DNA of 64,000 nucleotides. It comes from Larimichthys crocea. Its lineage: Eukaryota; Chordata; Actinopteri; Sciaenidae. A program made the position numbers and the translations under genes. Location of the stretch: NCBI RefSeq assembly GCF_000972845.2, contig NC_040020.1, positions 2,294,669 to 2,358,668 on the forward strand. Reading direction: 5' to 3'. Under the pieces are notes generated by a model, which did no database searches, was not told the origin of the DNA, and was given only the letters and a program-made list of their open reading frames with translations. Within the stretch, counting starts at the first letter, position 1; each line of letters starts with the position of its first letter. This document shows positions 38,538 to 51,600 of this stretch, one piece after another.

Positions 38538-38716
38538 TTACATTTACATTACATTTAGGCATTTAGCTGATGCTTTTATCCAAAGCAACTTACAGGAAGC
38601 AATTTGGGGAGTCCTTGTGGGCCCAAGGACACACAAGGACTGGAGGAGCTGAGGATCGAACCGCTGATCATCTGATTAGTGGACGACCCGCTATGCCTCC
38701 TGAGCCACAGCCGCCC
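38538..38716 (-). mobile_element. tRNA-headed SINE, (CATTTA)-tailed type
   Basis: Read on the - strand it starts GGGCGGCTGTGGCTCAGGAG (A-box region) at 38716, then has GCGGTTCGATCCT (B box, 38652-38664), then a short body, and ends in TTGCTTTGGATAAAAGC, GCTAAATGCCTAAATG and a (TAATG/TAAATG) tail near 38538-38560. The tail is a very common teleost dispersed sequence. The head is the same as that of the SINE at 55130-55434, but the tails differ. Confidence 0.75.
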
Positions 38717-41700
38717 TGAACCAACCACCGGATCACACATGCACATCAGTGCAGCAAGGTGAGAAGTTTTTTTTCAAACTTCGATTCCTAATTACAGTCT
38801 TCATAAATATGTAATGTTGATGAGTGAAACTCATGATCTGAAACTGCATTTTAATGATGTCTTTACATGAAATACTACCTCGAAAACAGACTTCCCATGT
38901 GGGACTAGGAACTCAACTTTAGTGTCTTCCGTTCACAAAAGTCCATGCGGGAGCTTGCAACTTAAACTTAACTTCAACTTACTGGCAGCAAGTGACACCA
39001 GAGTTTTCAAAACAGTACTTTGTCACACTTATTGTATGATCTATGTACATGCATAACGCATGCATCATCAACATATTGTATGCATAAGTAATCCATGTCC
39101 CCGGTGTGAACGAAGCATGCATTCACATAGATTGTGGCAAACTTAAAAAGGAATATTTCACCATTCAGTATATTATTATACAATGTGAAAACATGCATGC
39201 ATACTTGTATGCATGCATGCATGTAAAGGTGACATAAATATACACAGAGAGTACAGTACGTCGTGTTCCCTGTAACGATGACAGCCTGCAGTCCGGTCAG
39301 CACAGAAATGTCCCCCATGCCCTCACCCAGCACCAGTAACACTCAAAAGAATTAAGGGTGCCATTCTGAGCAATTACAAAATTTAGTGGTCACATTGTCA
39401 GAATGATTTGGCTAATACACCATGGGTCATTAGACATTTTCTCTTTTGGCCAGTGGAAAAGGCAGTCCTGGAGGTACCAAATGACCAGTAAAGTGGAGTG
39501 TAATGCAATTTGATTTTAGTTATTAGATGATGAGAGAGAGAAAAGGAGGAAGGGACAGAAAGACAGACAGAGAGACTAAGAGAGAAAGAGAGGAAAGTAG
39601 AGAGAGACAAATTGTTTTCATAATTATGTTTTTTTGCCTGCCCCGTTCCCTCGCTGCTCTGTTTGTGATTGCATTCTCTGCGAGCGTTTGACCGCAGCGG
39701 GGAGGGGCACAAGTGGAAGGATAAGTGTCTCGTCACATCAGCTGCTGAATTACTTTGCACAAAGTTACTGTTGAATCACAGATAAATAATGCCAAAGGGA
39801 AGATAAACGGGACTGTCAACTCAGCTCAAATGTACCGACGGGAACTAAAAGGACTAAAAGTCCCTGCAATAAATAAGGTAGGCAGAAAATCCTGCAGATG
39901 CCTATGCTTACACACACAAACGCATGTCCGCGAGTCCCCGTTTCAAAATCTTACACAGATACAATATCTCTCTCTTACCCTATATGTATCTAACAATGCT
40001 AACAACGACAAGCACAGCGCTCGAACAGCTAAACCAGAAATAACTCAAAGCAAATATCAGCCACTGGCTCTGGCCTCTTGACAATGAATTATATCGCCTG
40101 TCTTGGATCTCTTTGGCTGCAGGAGAGGACATATCTATGTGGATCACCCTGCCACTCCCTGGATCATTAAACTTAATACCCTTGCCCTAACTGGTCCCCC
40201 CTTCACACCAAGGCAGACAGGCAAGGCAGGAAAGACGGCGTTTATTGACAAGGAGTGTGGGTACCTCCAAACCACCAGGACCGTAGAGTCTTTTCACGAG
40301 TAAGGACTTTTCTCAGCCTCCTGACTCAATGTTAGGGATATTTTAGCTATGTTTTTTTCAGTATTCAGATTTTAAACTTGTCTTTTTTTTTTGAGTTAAC
40401 CACATTTGTTGCACTATGGTCAAATGGCATGTGAAGCATTGCGATGTCTTACTCAGAAATTCAAACCCTTCTGAAGTCCTTGTGAAGTTTCTACAGCAAT
40501 GCCGTGCGATATATACATGAAGAGAACAATCGTTTTGAAGTCAAAGTACGGCAACTGCCAGCAAGACATATCTCCTCGAATACCTCCGTTATGAGCAAAA
40601 GAGACTTGAAGGCTCCATTTGACTTAGACATTGTATCCAATTCAAGGACTGCTTAGATTGTATTATATGTTACACTCACTTATATTCACATTGTTCATAC
40701 AGCATGTGCAATTTCCACTTGTGTGACGCCTCATTTGGTATGTGCATGGCTAATCTTGTAGCTAGTTTAGCCTAGCAGGAAAGTGCTGGCAAGCAATTTC
40801 CCGACACACTCTGTCACATGATTGACAGAACGGGTTCTGCCAAGGCCAACTCCAAGCCTATACAGTGCCTTCACACAGAGATAGTTATAGTCGCATTGGG
40901 TTTCCATAAATGTCCTTAAAATAACACCTTTGAGTCGCAATCTCAGCTTTTAACTGGGCAGTGAAGCGAGAAACTGGCAAGCCTCGATAATAAATAATGA
41001 AATATCTGTTTAGTACACAGTTTTGAAAGCAGCCAAATGCGATTCAAGTTGGAAAAAACACGAGGCTCTGCTACTCAAAAATTATAGTAGTTAGTTGTTT
41101 TTTTTTCACTTCGTGGATGTGTCCTAAACATTTTCCTCAATCCTCTAGACTCAGGTGCAGGACAGATGAAAGAAAATATGCATTCACTTTTTGGCAATCA
41201 GGTTTTTACCGCCATGCGTATATGAAGGATAATTAAGGACGAGTTGGGCTCAGGCTTCAGCTCACATGGGACAGTTAAGCGAATGCTTGAATTTTCAGGC
41301 CCACTGAAACCTCTAATTTAGCTCCTCAGTCTAATGGCACTCTACAGCTCCATCTCCAGAGCCCTCTGAGGGGTCCTGCTGGAGCAACTATGATTAAAAG
41401 AAAAGTAATCTTTCGTCAGGGTAGAGCGAAAACTATCACAAAGGCCTGCTTAATTACAAAGGGACTGAGGCCACATGGCCAATTTCGAGCTACAGGCTGC
41501 CTACTAAAAGACTTACATTTTAAGAGCATGTAATCAGAAGATATGTGGTTAGAAAGGAAGCATGACCGGTGATGACAACCCCCCTCCTCCACCTGACAAA
41601 CACATATCTCTGCCTCTCGCCCCTGGAGCATGCCAACCTAGCAGCTGGCAGGGAGCTGATGGATGGCAGACGACCAGCAGCTGAGGCAATGCTGCTCTTC

Positions 41701-42214
41701 TTTCTTCAATCTCTGACGTCTGGCTTGGTTGTTTCCCATATTTCTACATCGTCACTGCTCTGCACTGTACTATAAATGTTTCTGCCTCTGATCTAATATT
41801 TTAAACTGTCCATTTTTATACATCCGACCTCATTCAGGGATTTAGCAAACGTGTTGTTGTGTCGAGGGATTTCTTTTTTTTTTATTCCTCCCACCTCTAC
41901 ACTCTTCACACCACCAGCCCATCCATTCTCCCGTTAAACAGTCTGCCCCCTTAGCCCTCCCAGTTGGCAAATATCCTCCATTTCCTCATCCCTTCCTGTT
42001 TCTCTGTGGGTCCTCCGTTCCTGCTGATGTCTGTGGTTTCGGCCCATGGCGCAGCCCCCTCACAGCTAGATGCAGCTCAGCCATCACACACATCAAATCA
42101 GAGTAAAGAGCAATCGATAGCGTGCGGTCTAATGTTTATCAAAGGAACAGACATCCATCTGTGCACGAGCTACTGCACAACGCTGCAGTGGTTAACGTGC
42201 ACAGAGAGTGCTCC

Positions 42215-42235
42215 TTTTTTTTTTTTTTTTTTTTT
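42215..42235. repeat. T21 homopolymer
   Basis: This is an uninterrupted run of 21 T. It could be a sequencing-length artefact or the remnant tail of a - strand retroposon, but no retroposon body was recognised next to it. Confidence 0.85.
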
Positions 42236-42239
42236 GCCT

Positions 42240-42370
42240 GGCTGTGGAAAAGGGAGAGCGAGCGAGATTGTTTGAAATGCAGAGATATGCTTATTTTTAA
42301 TTATGCATTTAGTTGGAGCAGGGAATGCATAATGCGGGCTGCGTTCATGAAGGGAAAGTATAATGCCAAG
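42240..42370. promoter_or_regulatory. Candidate POU/homeodomain regulatory block
   Basis: TTAATTATGCATTTAG (42297-42312) and GAATGCATAATGC (42323-42335) place two octamer-like/homeodomain sites within 40 bp in non-repetitive sequence. The arrangement is typical of neural conserved elements. No conservation was tested. Confidence 0.25.
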
Positions 42371-43329
42371 TCAAAATGTATTTACTTCCCCCACTAAGAG
42401 CAGATTTGTACACAGGGGCTAATTCGTGTAAAGATTATACCCCCCCCTCATTTCTTTTGAAACATGAGAGCTTTGATCTTATGATTACTTACATTAAGAT
42501 GATATAATCTCATGTCTGTTCTCATAATTCATGTTTTTTTATTTGGATTTTCAGTTTTTCAGTACATGACATCATCATTTGCAATTGAGGATAAACAAAA
42601 CATTTTTTTTTTTTGTGCTAATTGTTGCATCGTGTTAGGTGCCGCTGTTATCATGACAACTGAATATTTGCTGAAATTAGGGTCACTTGTGTTGTGTCAC
42701 CTAACAAACATAGATGTGGTGATAATAGTAATGTCATTCCGACCCAGTTACACAAATACTGTTATTGACTTTCATCAACAAAGTCTGGATCATTTTGTGT
42801 CCTCCGAATCCAAAGCTGAAATGTGTCACATATGTAACACCATATGCATAGCCTTGATGGTGTGTGTAATATTTATAATGAATGCATAAGCTTTTACTTA
42901 TGTATTTTCCATCGTTGAACACAATGGTTCACCATTCCTTGTTGCCAAATGTGCACTTCAGATCTCTCTGCAATGATATTGTCAAATTCAAACAATAATT
43001 GCCAAGACACTGGTTTGACCCTTTCCCGTGAGATGTTATATTCCCTCACTATGTTTGTATTTGACATGAACACACCTCTCACAAACAGGTTAACAATGTT
43101 GTGTTTCCAAATACATACTTGTTTTTTCCACTTTTAACCTCAAGGTTATGTCATAATGAGGAGTATGATTGTTGTAAATAATCATACTTGTTGGCCTATA
43201 GCCCATTAGTGTGGGACATGATAAGATTCAGTGTACACTGGGATATCAAGTAAATAGGACTGAATTGGGGGGGACCCCATTCTAATTGGTCATTCTTTGT
43301 CCAGTGCTTGGCTACTTTGGCCATTTCAA

Positions 43330-43782
43330 AAGGCAGTGCAGCATAATCTTGGATCTAGACAGCTTGGACCTTCCCCATTATAGCACAATGCTCTACGTCT
43401 TATCATAGGTCACTTCTCTTCCAATAGAAAGACCTTGGCCAGCTGCTCATATTGTTTAAAAATCTGGGAAGGCTTCACAATCGGGAACATTATAACGACA
43501 TGATTAAATTGAGGAGCAACCACCACTTTTATGACATTAGTTTCCTCTCATTAGCTAAAATACTCTAATTTCTTTCAAAATAAGAAATGATCAGCGTTTA
43601 TGCTGCTCTCTGCTATAACCAGATATACTCATTATTCTACGCTTTGTACACACTATGTACAAACAATGTGAATAGTATTTGTTGTAATTACTGTAATTCT
43701 GTATCTCGTTCGATATCTTGGTAATGTGTACTGTGTAAACACTACAAAAGCTGCTTCATAAATAAAAGCATTATTATTAAAA
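43330..43782 (+). mobile_element. Degenerate LINE 3' end (reverse transcriptase C-terminus remnant)
   Basis: Near 43369-43470, conceptual translation with one frame change gives DLDSLDLPHY then HNALRLIIG, followed by CSYCLKIWEGF. This resembles the conserved C-terminal part of fish Rex1/Babar- or L2-type LINE polyproteins (the usual form is YHSALRFITG ... HHC.LY..VGW). About 300 bp later the sequence reads ATCTTGGTAATG...AATAAAAGC and ends in an (ATT) run at about 43770-43780, a typical LINE tail. Stops and frameshifts make it non-functional. Family assignment is tentative. Confidence 0.55.
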
Positions 43783-45284
43783 TGAACAGTGTGGCAAAAG
43801 CACTTATGGATTTTTAAGTGCTACAACAACTGGAGCACTGTATCCTCCTGGCCTGCTTACTCGCATAAAGAGTAGCCTCCAAACCAATTCTCGTCGAGCT
43901 GGAGAGGTTCTAGGGGCTTTTTTTGCGAAATTCTTTAACCGCATTCAAAGCAACGGAAATATGAAGAGACATCTCTCTCCTGGGTTGTCTTTTTGCGTGC
44001 ACGAGAGCAAAGGCATGCAAATACAAACATTTAGCATACAATTTCTACTTTGTACTGCCCTCTGTCACACATGAGCAATGGTGCAATGGCGGTTTCTTTG
44101 AGTAACACAATCAAGCCAACAAAACAGCAGCTATCGGTTGCAGCAGGACACAAGCCCCTGGGTCCCTGTCAAGTATCATTACTTGCTGCAGTATGCTGTC
44201 TACTGGCAGACAAGCAAAATAAACATATGAGAACTGTTAAAGCTGCTCTCCTGCATGTACTTCTCATGCTCTTTTTAAGCTCCTGCGGATTTCTCTCTCT
44301 TCAACAACAACTGTGTTGTGGGCGTAGGGGGGAGGGAGGGGGTGATGCATCTGTGGGAGAGAAAAGAGAAGCACTAGTGTTTGCGTACGTGCATGTTTTG
44401 TGTGTGTGTGTGTGTGTGTGTGTGTACATGGGCACATCTGTCCATACACTGTTTGTTAATAGAAATGCCCAGGGCTTACTTATAGTGGCAAATAGGCTTT
44501 ATTGCAAGATATTAAGAGGGAGGGAGGGTGCGAGCGAGACAGAGAAAGAGGAAGACAGAGGGGGGGGGGACTGAAATGAAGCATGCAGATACACATTTTT
44601 CAGGCAGTGCATGGCCCACATGGTGGGTTCCTCAGCACCAGACAAAAAGCAATCACTATTTTAGCACTAGGACGGATTAGCAAGGCTTACCAGGAATTTT
44701 ATCACTCTGCTATAATGTGCTGCATGGTATTAGCATAATGCGAAAAAATGATTAGACGCCCTTTATCTCCGAATCGCATAGGATAACTACGCAATTATTA
44801 ATAGGAGCTGTCCCAAGCACGCCCCGTTATATGTGGAGCTTACTACGCCGTTCGATACGAACAAAATAAAGATGTTTGTTTGCAGCCCAGGACAGAATCA
44901 GGTTGAAAACAAGTCTCTCTCTCTCTCTCTTTTTTAAGACTCGCTGTAAAGGAGGTCCATCATTCTCTCAGAAATCACTACGCTCACCCACCCTGTCCCC
45001 ATTACTGATCAGATTTAGATGCTGTGGTAGTTTCGTTGCAGCTAACAATGAGATATACAGGACAATCTGCAACACACGTACGGCAACAGATTTCCGGATT
45101 TAGACTTCGGTGCCACCTTAATGCCACTGACATCACGACTTGAAAACCAAAGCAACTTTCACAATCGATCAAATCTACAGCGGAAGGCAGGACTTAAATT
45201 GTCTTGTTCACCTTCACCTCACAGCACAGTAGACTTGTCAAAGTTATGTCTATTCTTGGGATTAATCTACTTAAAGCAGTAAAA
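43783..45284. other. Non-coding region with (TG)n and G-rich tracts
   Basis: It holds a (TG)n run (44401-44424), G-rich stretches at 44325-44342 and 44510-44572, and an AT/POU-site-rich block at about 44640-44860. The 174-codon frame at 44050-44574 runs through the TG and G repeats, has no domain and is antisense-open as well. I regard it as incidental. Confidence 0.55.
44401..44424. repeat. (TG)n microsatellite
   Basis: This is a pure TG run of twelve units. It is a simple sequence repeat. Confidence 0.9.
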
Positions 45285-45670
45285 TCTCAAATGGGGGTCC
45301 TTGACACTCTGCCCAGGGGGTCGTTGAAAAGTTTTCAGATTCATTAATTTAAATTATGATGATTTAAATGTATTTTTTAAGGCTTCATGGTTCAGATATT
45401 TTAATTTTTTAAATCTAAAATAGTTCTAATCAAAATGAATCTTAGAGAATCTCGGCTCTCGCCAGCATGCATCATGGGTATTCTCTGCTGAGATGGTGTG
45501 AATATCTTTAATGAATGTCTAATATCTTGAATATATTTCTCTTGTGTTATTCTGTCACGTAACGAAGACCATAGAAGTGTAAAAAAAAGTGTCAAATTAT
45601 TCCAAGGGATATACATGAGGGGGTATATTCTCCGTCTTGTAGGGGGGTTCTTGACTGAAAAGTAAATTGA
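45285..45670. mobile_element. Possible degenerate hAT-like non-autonomous repeat
   Basis: The left part (AATGGGGGTCCTTGACAC, 45291-45308, then CCAGGGGGTCG) and the right part (GTAGGGGGGTTCTTGACTGA, 45640-45659) resemble the ends of old repeats in fish and other vertebrates that read GGGGGTCC...TTGGCTGAAAAG. The middle is AT-rich. Ends and target duplications are not clear, so this is a weak call. Confidence 0.35.
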
Positions 45671-48600
45671 GCTCTGACCTAAAGAATGTATTCATGAACT
45701 CTGCAGATATCTTAATATTACTGTGACAAGGGAGATGAGTCTGCAAGTCAGTCAGGGTGGCTCATATCACTGTAAATCTGTGCACTACCAAATAGTCTGT
45801 CCCTGCAATTGGTCTGGATCAAGTGATCAAACAGACCAATGAACAAATAGACTAAGATATTGTTTTCCACTAATGGTGCCATTATTATAATTGGCAAAGA
45901 ATTAAATGCTAAAAAAAACAAACTGATATAAAATATAATGCAAGTCTATAATAGCAGCAATGAGGCAACTGAATGTGCCAGTTCCAGGGAAGACCAGTTG
46001 AGTTAATGGTCAAATGCACAAACTTTTTTTTTTTTTTTCACAGCACTGTGAATAAATGGATTTGGCTCTCGACTGCAAAGGGAGCAATCTGTCTACCGGT
46101 GTCTAAACAGAGAATCTGGGTGGGCACATTGGCCACTTGTTGAAAAAGCAGAACGGAGAATGAAAGCAAACACGTTGTTGTGGTAAAATAGCATCTCGCC
46201 TCAGGAATATATTCCTGTATTTACTTCTTTCTCAGCTCATTTATTCCTTAATGGCTTACCCGCTGCATGCTATTTATCACTGAACTAACGCTATACTGAT
46301 ACAGACGGTGCAGCAGTAGCAGTGACAGTATACCATCAAGAATAATAAAAGAATGAAAGCACAGGAGGCGGAAAACAAGTGGAGGTGAGGTCGAAAATCA
46401 TAAAATGACTGTATTTGTGTCATTTATATTTTTGTAAATGTTTAATTTTTATACTCATATATACTTCAGTTGCTCTAGTTTATAGTGTATGGGTCTTTAT
46501 CAGTGCTCCTACTCTTTTCATTAGATAATTGCCTTTGACATGATGTAAATGCAAGGCCTTTGTAAATCAGTTGCTCAACCGGTGCCAGGTGTGGTCCTTA
46601 AATTTTAGAGCATGGTAAATGTTGCTCCTTAAGAAAATATGCCCCAGAGAGGACAAATTACTTTAAAAAAAAAATGCTACTTATGATCTAATAAACTGGA
46701 AAAGATCAGATGCACACAAGAGTTCATGAGATCCATCATTAATGGGTTTGATTAGTGTGTAATCCGGGAAGTCTGGGATCCACCGACTCTTTGTGGGCAG
46801 ATTCTTGTCTTGCTTTTTTTTGCTCCTACAGGATGACATCAAGAGAGTGTGAGAGAAATGTTTCTGACGGTGTGAAAAGATAAACAAGGAGCGATGGAAT
46901 CAAGCGAAATATGCTTTGTTTTTCTCTCAACTCCACGGCAACGAGAGCTGCCGTCTATCATCCTTTTAAGCGGGGCTTTTACTTCCCAACCTCACGCCCA
47001 GTTCACACTCATGATTCAGTTTGCTTTTTTTTTTCTTTTCTGAGAATTCTAGCTGACAGTGCGTCTGTGGAATTCGTGCTCTTCCTTGCCTCGTTGCAAT
47101 TTCATAAAGAAATATTTGAAACGGAGAGGCTCTACGTGTCAAGTGGAGTGTCATGGAAAAAAAGAAAGAAAAAAAAAAACGGCAGGGTGACACTGCCTAA
47201 AATCATTGTGGCAGCTTCAAACATGTGTTTGTAACTGTGAAATGGAGCATGGAGAAGAAATCAAAACACATGCCGGATGCTATTCTCACCAAATAAATGT
47301 AACAAACACCATGAAAGGCACTTTTCGGTTGACTAGAAAAATATCTGCTGACGGAACACGACTTTATTAGCATGTCTTCCGATGATAGCAAGATGACAGG
47401 TCACAAGAAATCTTTTTTTTTTCTCTCTCTCCCTTCTCCCCCCTTCCCCCGTCTTCTGTGTGCTGTGAATGCTGATCTCGGTGTCTGTCAGTGATTCCCT
47501 GAGCTTAGCTTTCATCAGTGGCAGGCCGTCTGTCTCACTGACCTGTTTGAGTAAAGGTGAGCAGCATCACATCGGGCCCAAGGCCAGTTCCACCAAAAAA
47601 AAATAAATGATTAAAGAGGTAGGGAGGGAGAGAGAGATCCACCATCACGTAGTCTGCAGCATCGCTGCTCACTTTATTCCTCTCCGTCTAAAACCTTTTG
47701 CTCACTCGTCCACACCTTCTTGCTAATACTTCTCACAGCGTCCTTCTATCTGCTCAACCTACAGAATCCCTTTCTGCACCACTTTGACTAAACCTTTGAA
47801 ACCTTTTCCGGTATCTCCCTCTGCTTTAGAGGTTATCGAGCCTGCCTCCTTTGAATCGACTGCGATAAATTATGGAGAAAGGGGAGTTTTCAGATTTGGG
47901 TCCAAGATGCAAAAAGTATATCCACATATTATAAACCACATACAGCCAGTATTTTTTTTATGTATACTTTCAAGTATAATTCTCATAAACCACTGCATCA
48001 ATAAAAAAATAATGAAACCAATTTGTGTAGTTCAACAGACAACATTGCGTGTTTGCTTGAAGTAATGTTACACAGGTCTCTGACTATAGTAATATTAATA
48101 TAAACACATACATGGTTCAAGGGAAACGGTGCTTAAGTAAATCATAGCAGTGCGTAGGGATTTGCATGGGTCAGTCTGGGGCTTCTGAGCTGCACATTAT
48201 TACAAGGGAGGCCAATAGTTCGCTATGTCGCATCAAAAATACCACCCTTGACCAAATATTGATTTTCAATATTGTCTAATGCCTGTTGTAGGAGGTGTAT
48301 CATAATGCATGCTGACAATAGGAGGTTGAGTTCAACCAAAGAAATGTAGCTGATGATTTTGTGCTTTGGTGTTTCATTTCATTCACTGAAAAAAAAAAAT
48401 GTAATGTACAATGTGTACAACATCTTCAAGCTCCCATCAAACATGCCAATCCTGAGATAATAGAGCACTGGATGACACGATGTGTTTTGAACCGATGCAG
48501 AGGTTGTCTCCAGAGAAGTACGGTGTCCTTAATCTTTTTTTTCAAATAGATGATTTCTTTTAAGCCTGCTGTCAAATTTTGGACATGCGTCTTACTGAAT

Positions 48601-51600
48601 AGGTTGTACTTTAATTTTGCTAAGCCAGTCACTGAACTGGAGCCATCTGTGCTCCTTATATTTTTCAGATGTAGAAAAAAAAACACCGACCAATAAGAAG
48701 CAAGAGTGGTAAAGGAGCTTCGATTACAAAAGGTGATATTGAGCTGTGATGTTGCAATAAGTTGAAATAACATCAGACAATGTGTCAAATGAGATCATTT
48801 TGCTGAAGATGCCTGTGATGAAATCTGACATCCTAACATCTCTGTATTATGTAGGTAGGTGCTGAAATGAATGTCTCAAACTTCTCAGTGCATATATCTC
48901 AATATGTGACTGCAAGGTATTAAATTATTTAAAAAGCAGTCTGTATTTTTTCATCATATGAATTTTAAAGAGGCGTGTTGCTGCTGTAGTTTCCTGCCAT
49001 ATTTTTTTATTTTTTTTTAAATTGGCCAGGGGGGAAGGAGACAGTGACAGGAATCTAATTACATCAAATAGAATTTACTTATCGACACAAAGTGGCTACA
49101 AAGAAAACACAAACACAGCCACGGGTGCTGATTGGAGTCATGGATTGCAAATGTTTTCAAATAGAATAGATCTATAGGCATCGTGTCTGGGGATGGGGGA
49201 GATGGTAGATCTTGTTATTCCAAAACAACAATTCATATCAGCATGAGCATATACGGTACTTATGGTAAGAGATGTCCCCTGGTTGCTACTATTATCGCTG
49301 TTGCAAGGGAAGATGAAAGGCAGGGAAAAAAAAGGAAAAAGGAAGAAAACTTCCATGACAGTGTTGCAAGTTAGCATTTCAGATTTAGAGAAAAAGGACA
49401 CAGCTATGCACATCAAAAGATGAAAACAAAAAAGAAAGAGTTTTGAGGACTAGTCCCAAGTGGATCTAACACTGAATAGAATTACAAAAGCATACAGCCC
49501 AGAGAGGACCCCACATGAACATCGACGGTGAGGGAGAAAGACAAAAAGATGAGGCGAAGGGAGGAGTTTGAGAGGGAACGAGACAGGGGAATATTCGAGA
49601 CAGGCAGAAGACAAAGATGAATGAGGCAAAGCTCTACAGAGCATGGTTGAGTATGGATCAGCTGATTGATTAATGTCAATTTTGGGGTATTAGGGAATAT
49701 GGATGAATGCAGACTCTGAGGCCATTTGGTAGTCAAATGTAATGCGATTACCATGACATGCCAATATATTACTGCAATTAAAGCAGAAGTATTGGTATAG
49801 TCAGGAAAAGGATGAGAGTCAATTTCAATCAGGGCGGGAGTCTAAACTACGCAGGCCTGTCTGGAACGTGTAACTTTGACAAATTATGTGACAGTTTTCA
49901 CAGACACAAGTGTAAAGACGAGAAAACAGTTCATTTAAGAGTCGATAATAAGGACTGACGTCTGATATAGTCAGGCTATTTTCTATAGGTGCCGCTGTCA
50001 AAGCTGGTACTTCTTTGAGCATTAAAAACACGACAGGTTGGAATTACTACAGAGGCGCGTACTGTACGTGCACTTGCACATGGCCGCGGGCAACTCTTAA
50101 ATACAGGAGATAAAACTGACCTCAGATGAGTACTGGGGAGATGAGATATAAACAACGGCAGCACTAAGCTAAGTCAGCATCCAGTGGACCTTGGGTAGTG
50201 CCGTGCTGAGTGTCATCCACGCTGAGGCGCGAGGAAAAAAAGGAAGAAAAAAAAAGAAAAGCAGAGAACGATCACCCGATTCTGGACCACTGGAGCATGG
50301 TAGACGCTGTTAAGAACAGCTTACATATAAACTAATAACCATATGGTTGTTTGCATGCCCATATGTGTGTGCGTGCTAGTGTGTAAAAGAGAAGAGACGT
50401 AGCTTGGTTATTTGTGTGCACAGCAATCATAGCGGTGTGATTTCCAGATGTCCAAAGTGACATGAAGCTTGTGTGAACGTATATATAGTGTAGGTTTGAA
50501 ATGCATGTATAGAATTAGCAGGTACGGATTTACCTCATGCTGGATTCTATTTGCTGAACCTGTGATTAACGTAAGCGTTGGAGTTGGAAAATTGAAGAAC
50601 ACTCACATATGTTGCGTGGCTACACACTTTACACGGATTTGCTGTTTGTATTGAATCCGTGTCCAGTTCTCTGTGGCTGCATTTTGTTTCTATATTTATC
50701 CCAGTATTATTATTTTGTCCTTTCCATAGACCCGCATGGTGCCTTGTGTTTCACCTGTGGCAAAGATACTGTGTGTGTATGTGTAGACATTTCAGCCTGT
50801 TTCATATAAATAAAATGAATATATTTTAATTTATTCATGCATGGAGTTGTCATCGAGTGTTATCCCCACGAACATGAACTTAGCTACGGGCTATGTGCCT
50901 GTAAAAAAAGGCATCAACCTAATCCTTTGTGGAACGCTGTGTTTGCTGGATTTGGAAGATGAGGAACGTTTGTCAAATGCACTGGTAAGTGTATGGTCTG
51001 TTATTTGAGATGTTTGAATGAGTTAATTAATATTAATTAGTTAGGCCTGTAGCTAGGGAGCTAATTGGCCTAGGCCTAACTAGTAAATTTGTAACATAGC
51101 GCCTCTATCAGATGTTTGTGGCTACAGTTTCGGTGCCAACTAACCTGTTGGATTGCCTCTCTTGGGCTGCACGAGTAAGGAATCAATACTCCTGGTGTTT
51201 TTAATATGTGTAGGGTGTCAACAAAAAAGTTGATAAATGTGTCTAGGAGGTTAATCTTCCAGTAATATTTGAACTTTTTTTTTTTAATATATCCTTCACC
51301 ACTGATCGCTGTTCTTTGTCTCAGTTGGCGGTGAGAAGTTCTTAGAGCGCAGAGTTTTCAAGTGATATGAAAAAAGTGGAAGGAAGGTGATTGGATTTCA
51401 CCGTGGGTGTCTGAATGGAGCTATCACGGTAGAAGAATCAGTTTTCCAGATTCCAGAGTTTCTCTTTTGCACCTGTTCCTCTGGAGGGACTTGGAGAAAC
51501 TCTCAATTTCTATGACCTTGCCCCTAGCTTCCCGAGGAAGGTTGTCACAGGTGGGTTGAAGTTTTTTTTTTTCTTCACAACTTCTGTACTAAAAATTGGT

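Larger units (their letters stand above)
38717..43325. other. Non-coding region
   Basis: No gene is recognised. It holds a TGCAT-rich hairpin at 39192-39219, a purine-rich tract at 39527-39608 that accounts for the low-complexity frame at 39398-39760, a T21 run at 42215-42235 and an enhancer-like POU/homeodomain block at about 42240-42370. The 103- and 91-codon frames across the T run encode poly-phenylalanine and are not credible. Confidence 0.6.

Noticed and set aside
44050..44574. 174-codon + strand frame
   Set aside because: Its C-terminal half is translated from (TG)n and G-rich repeats. No homology was recognised.
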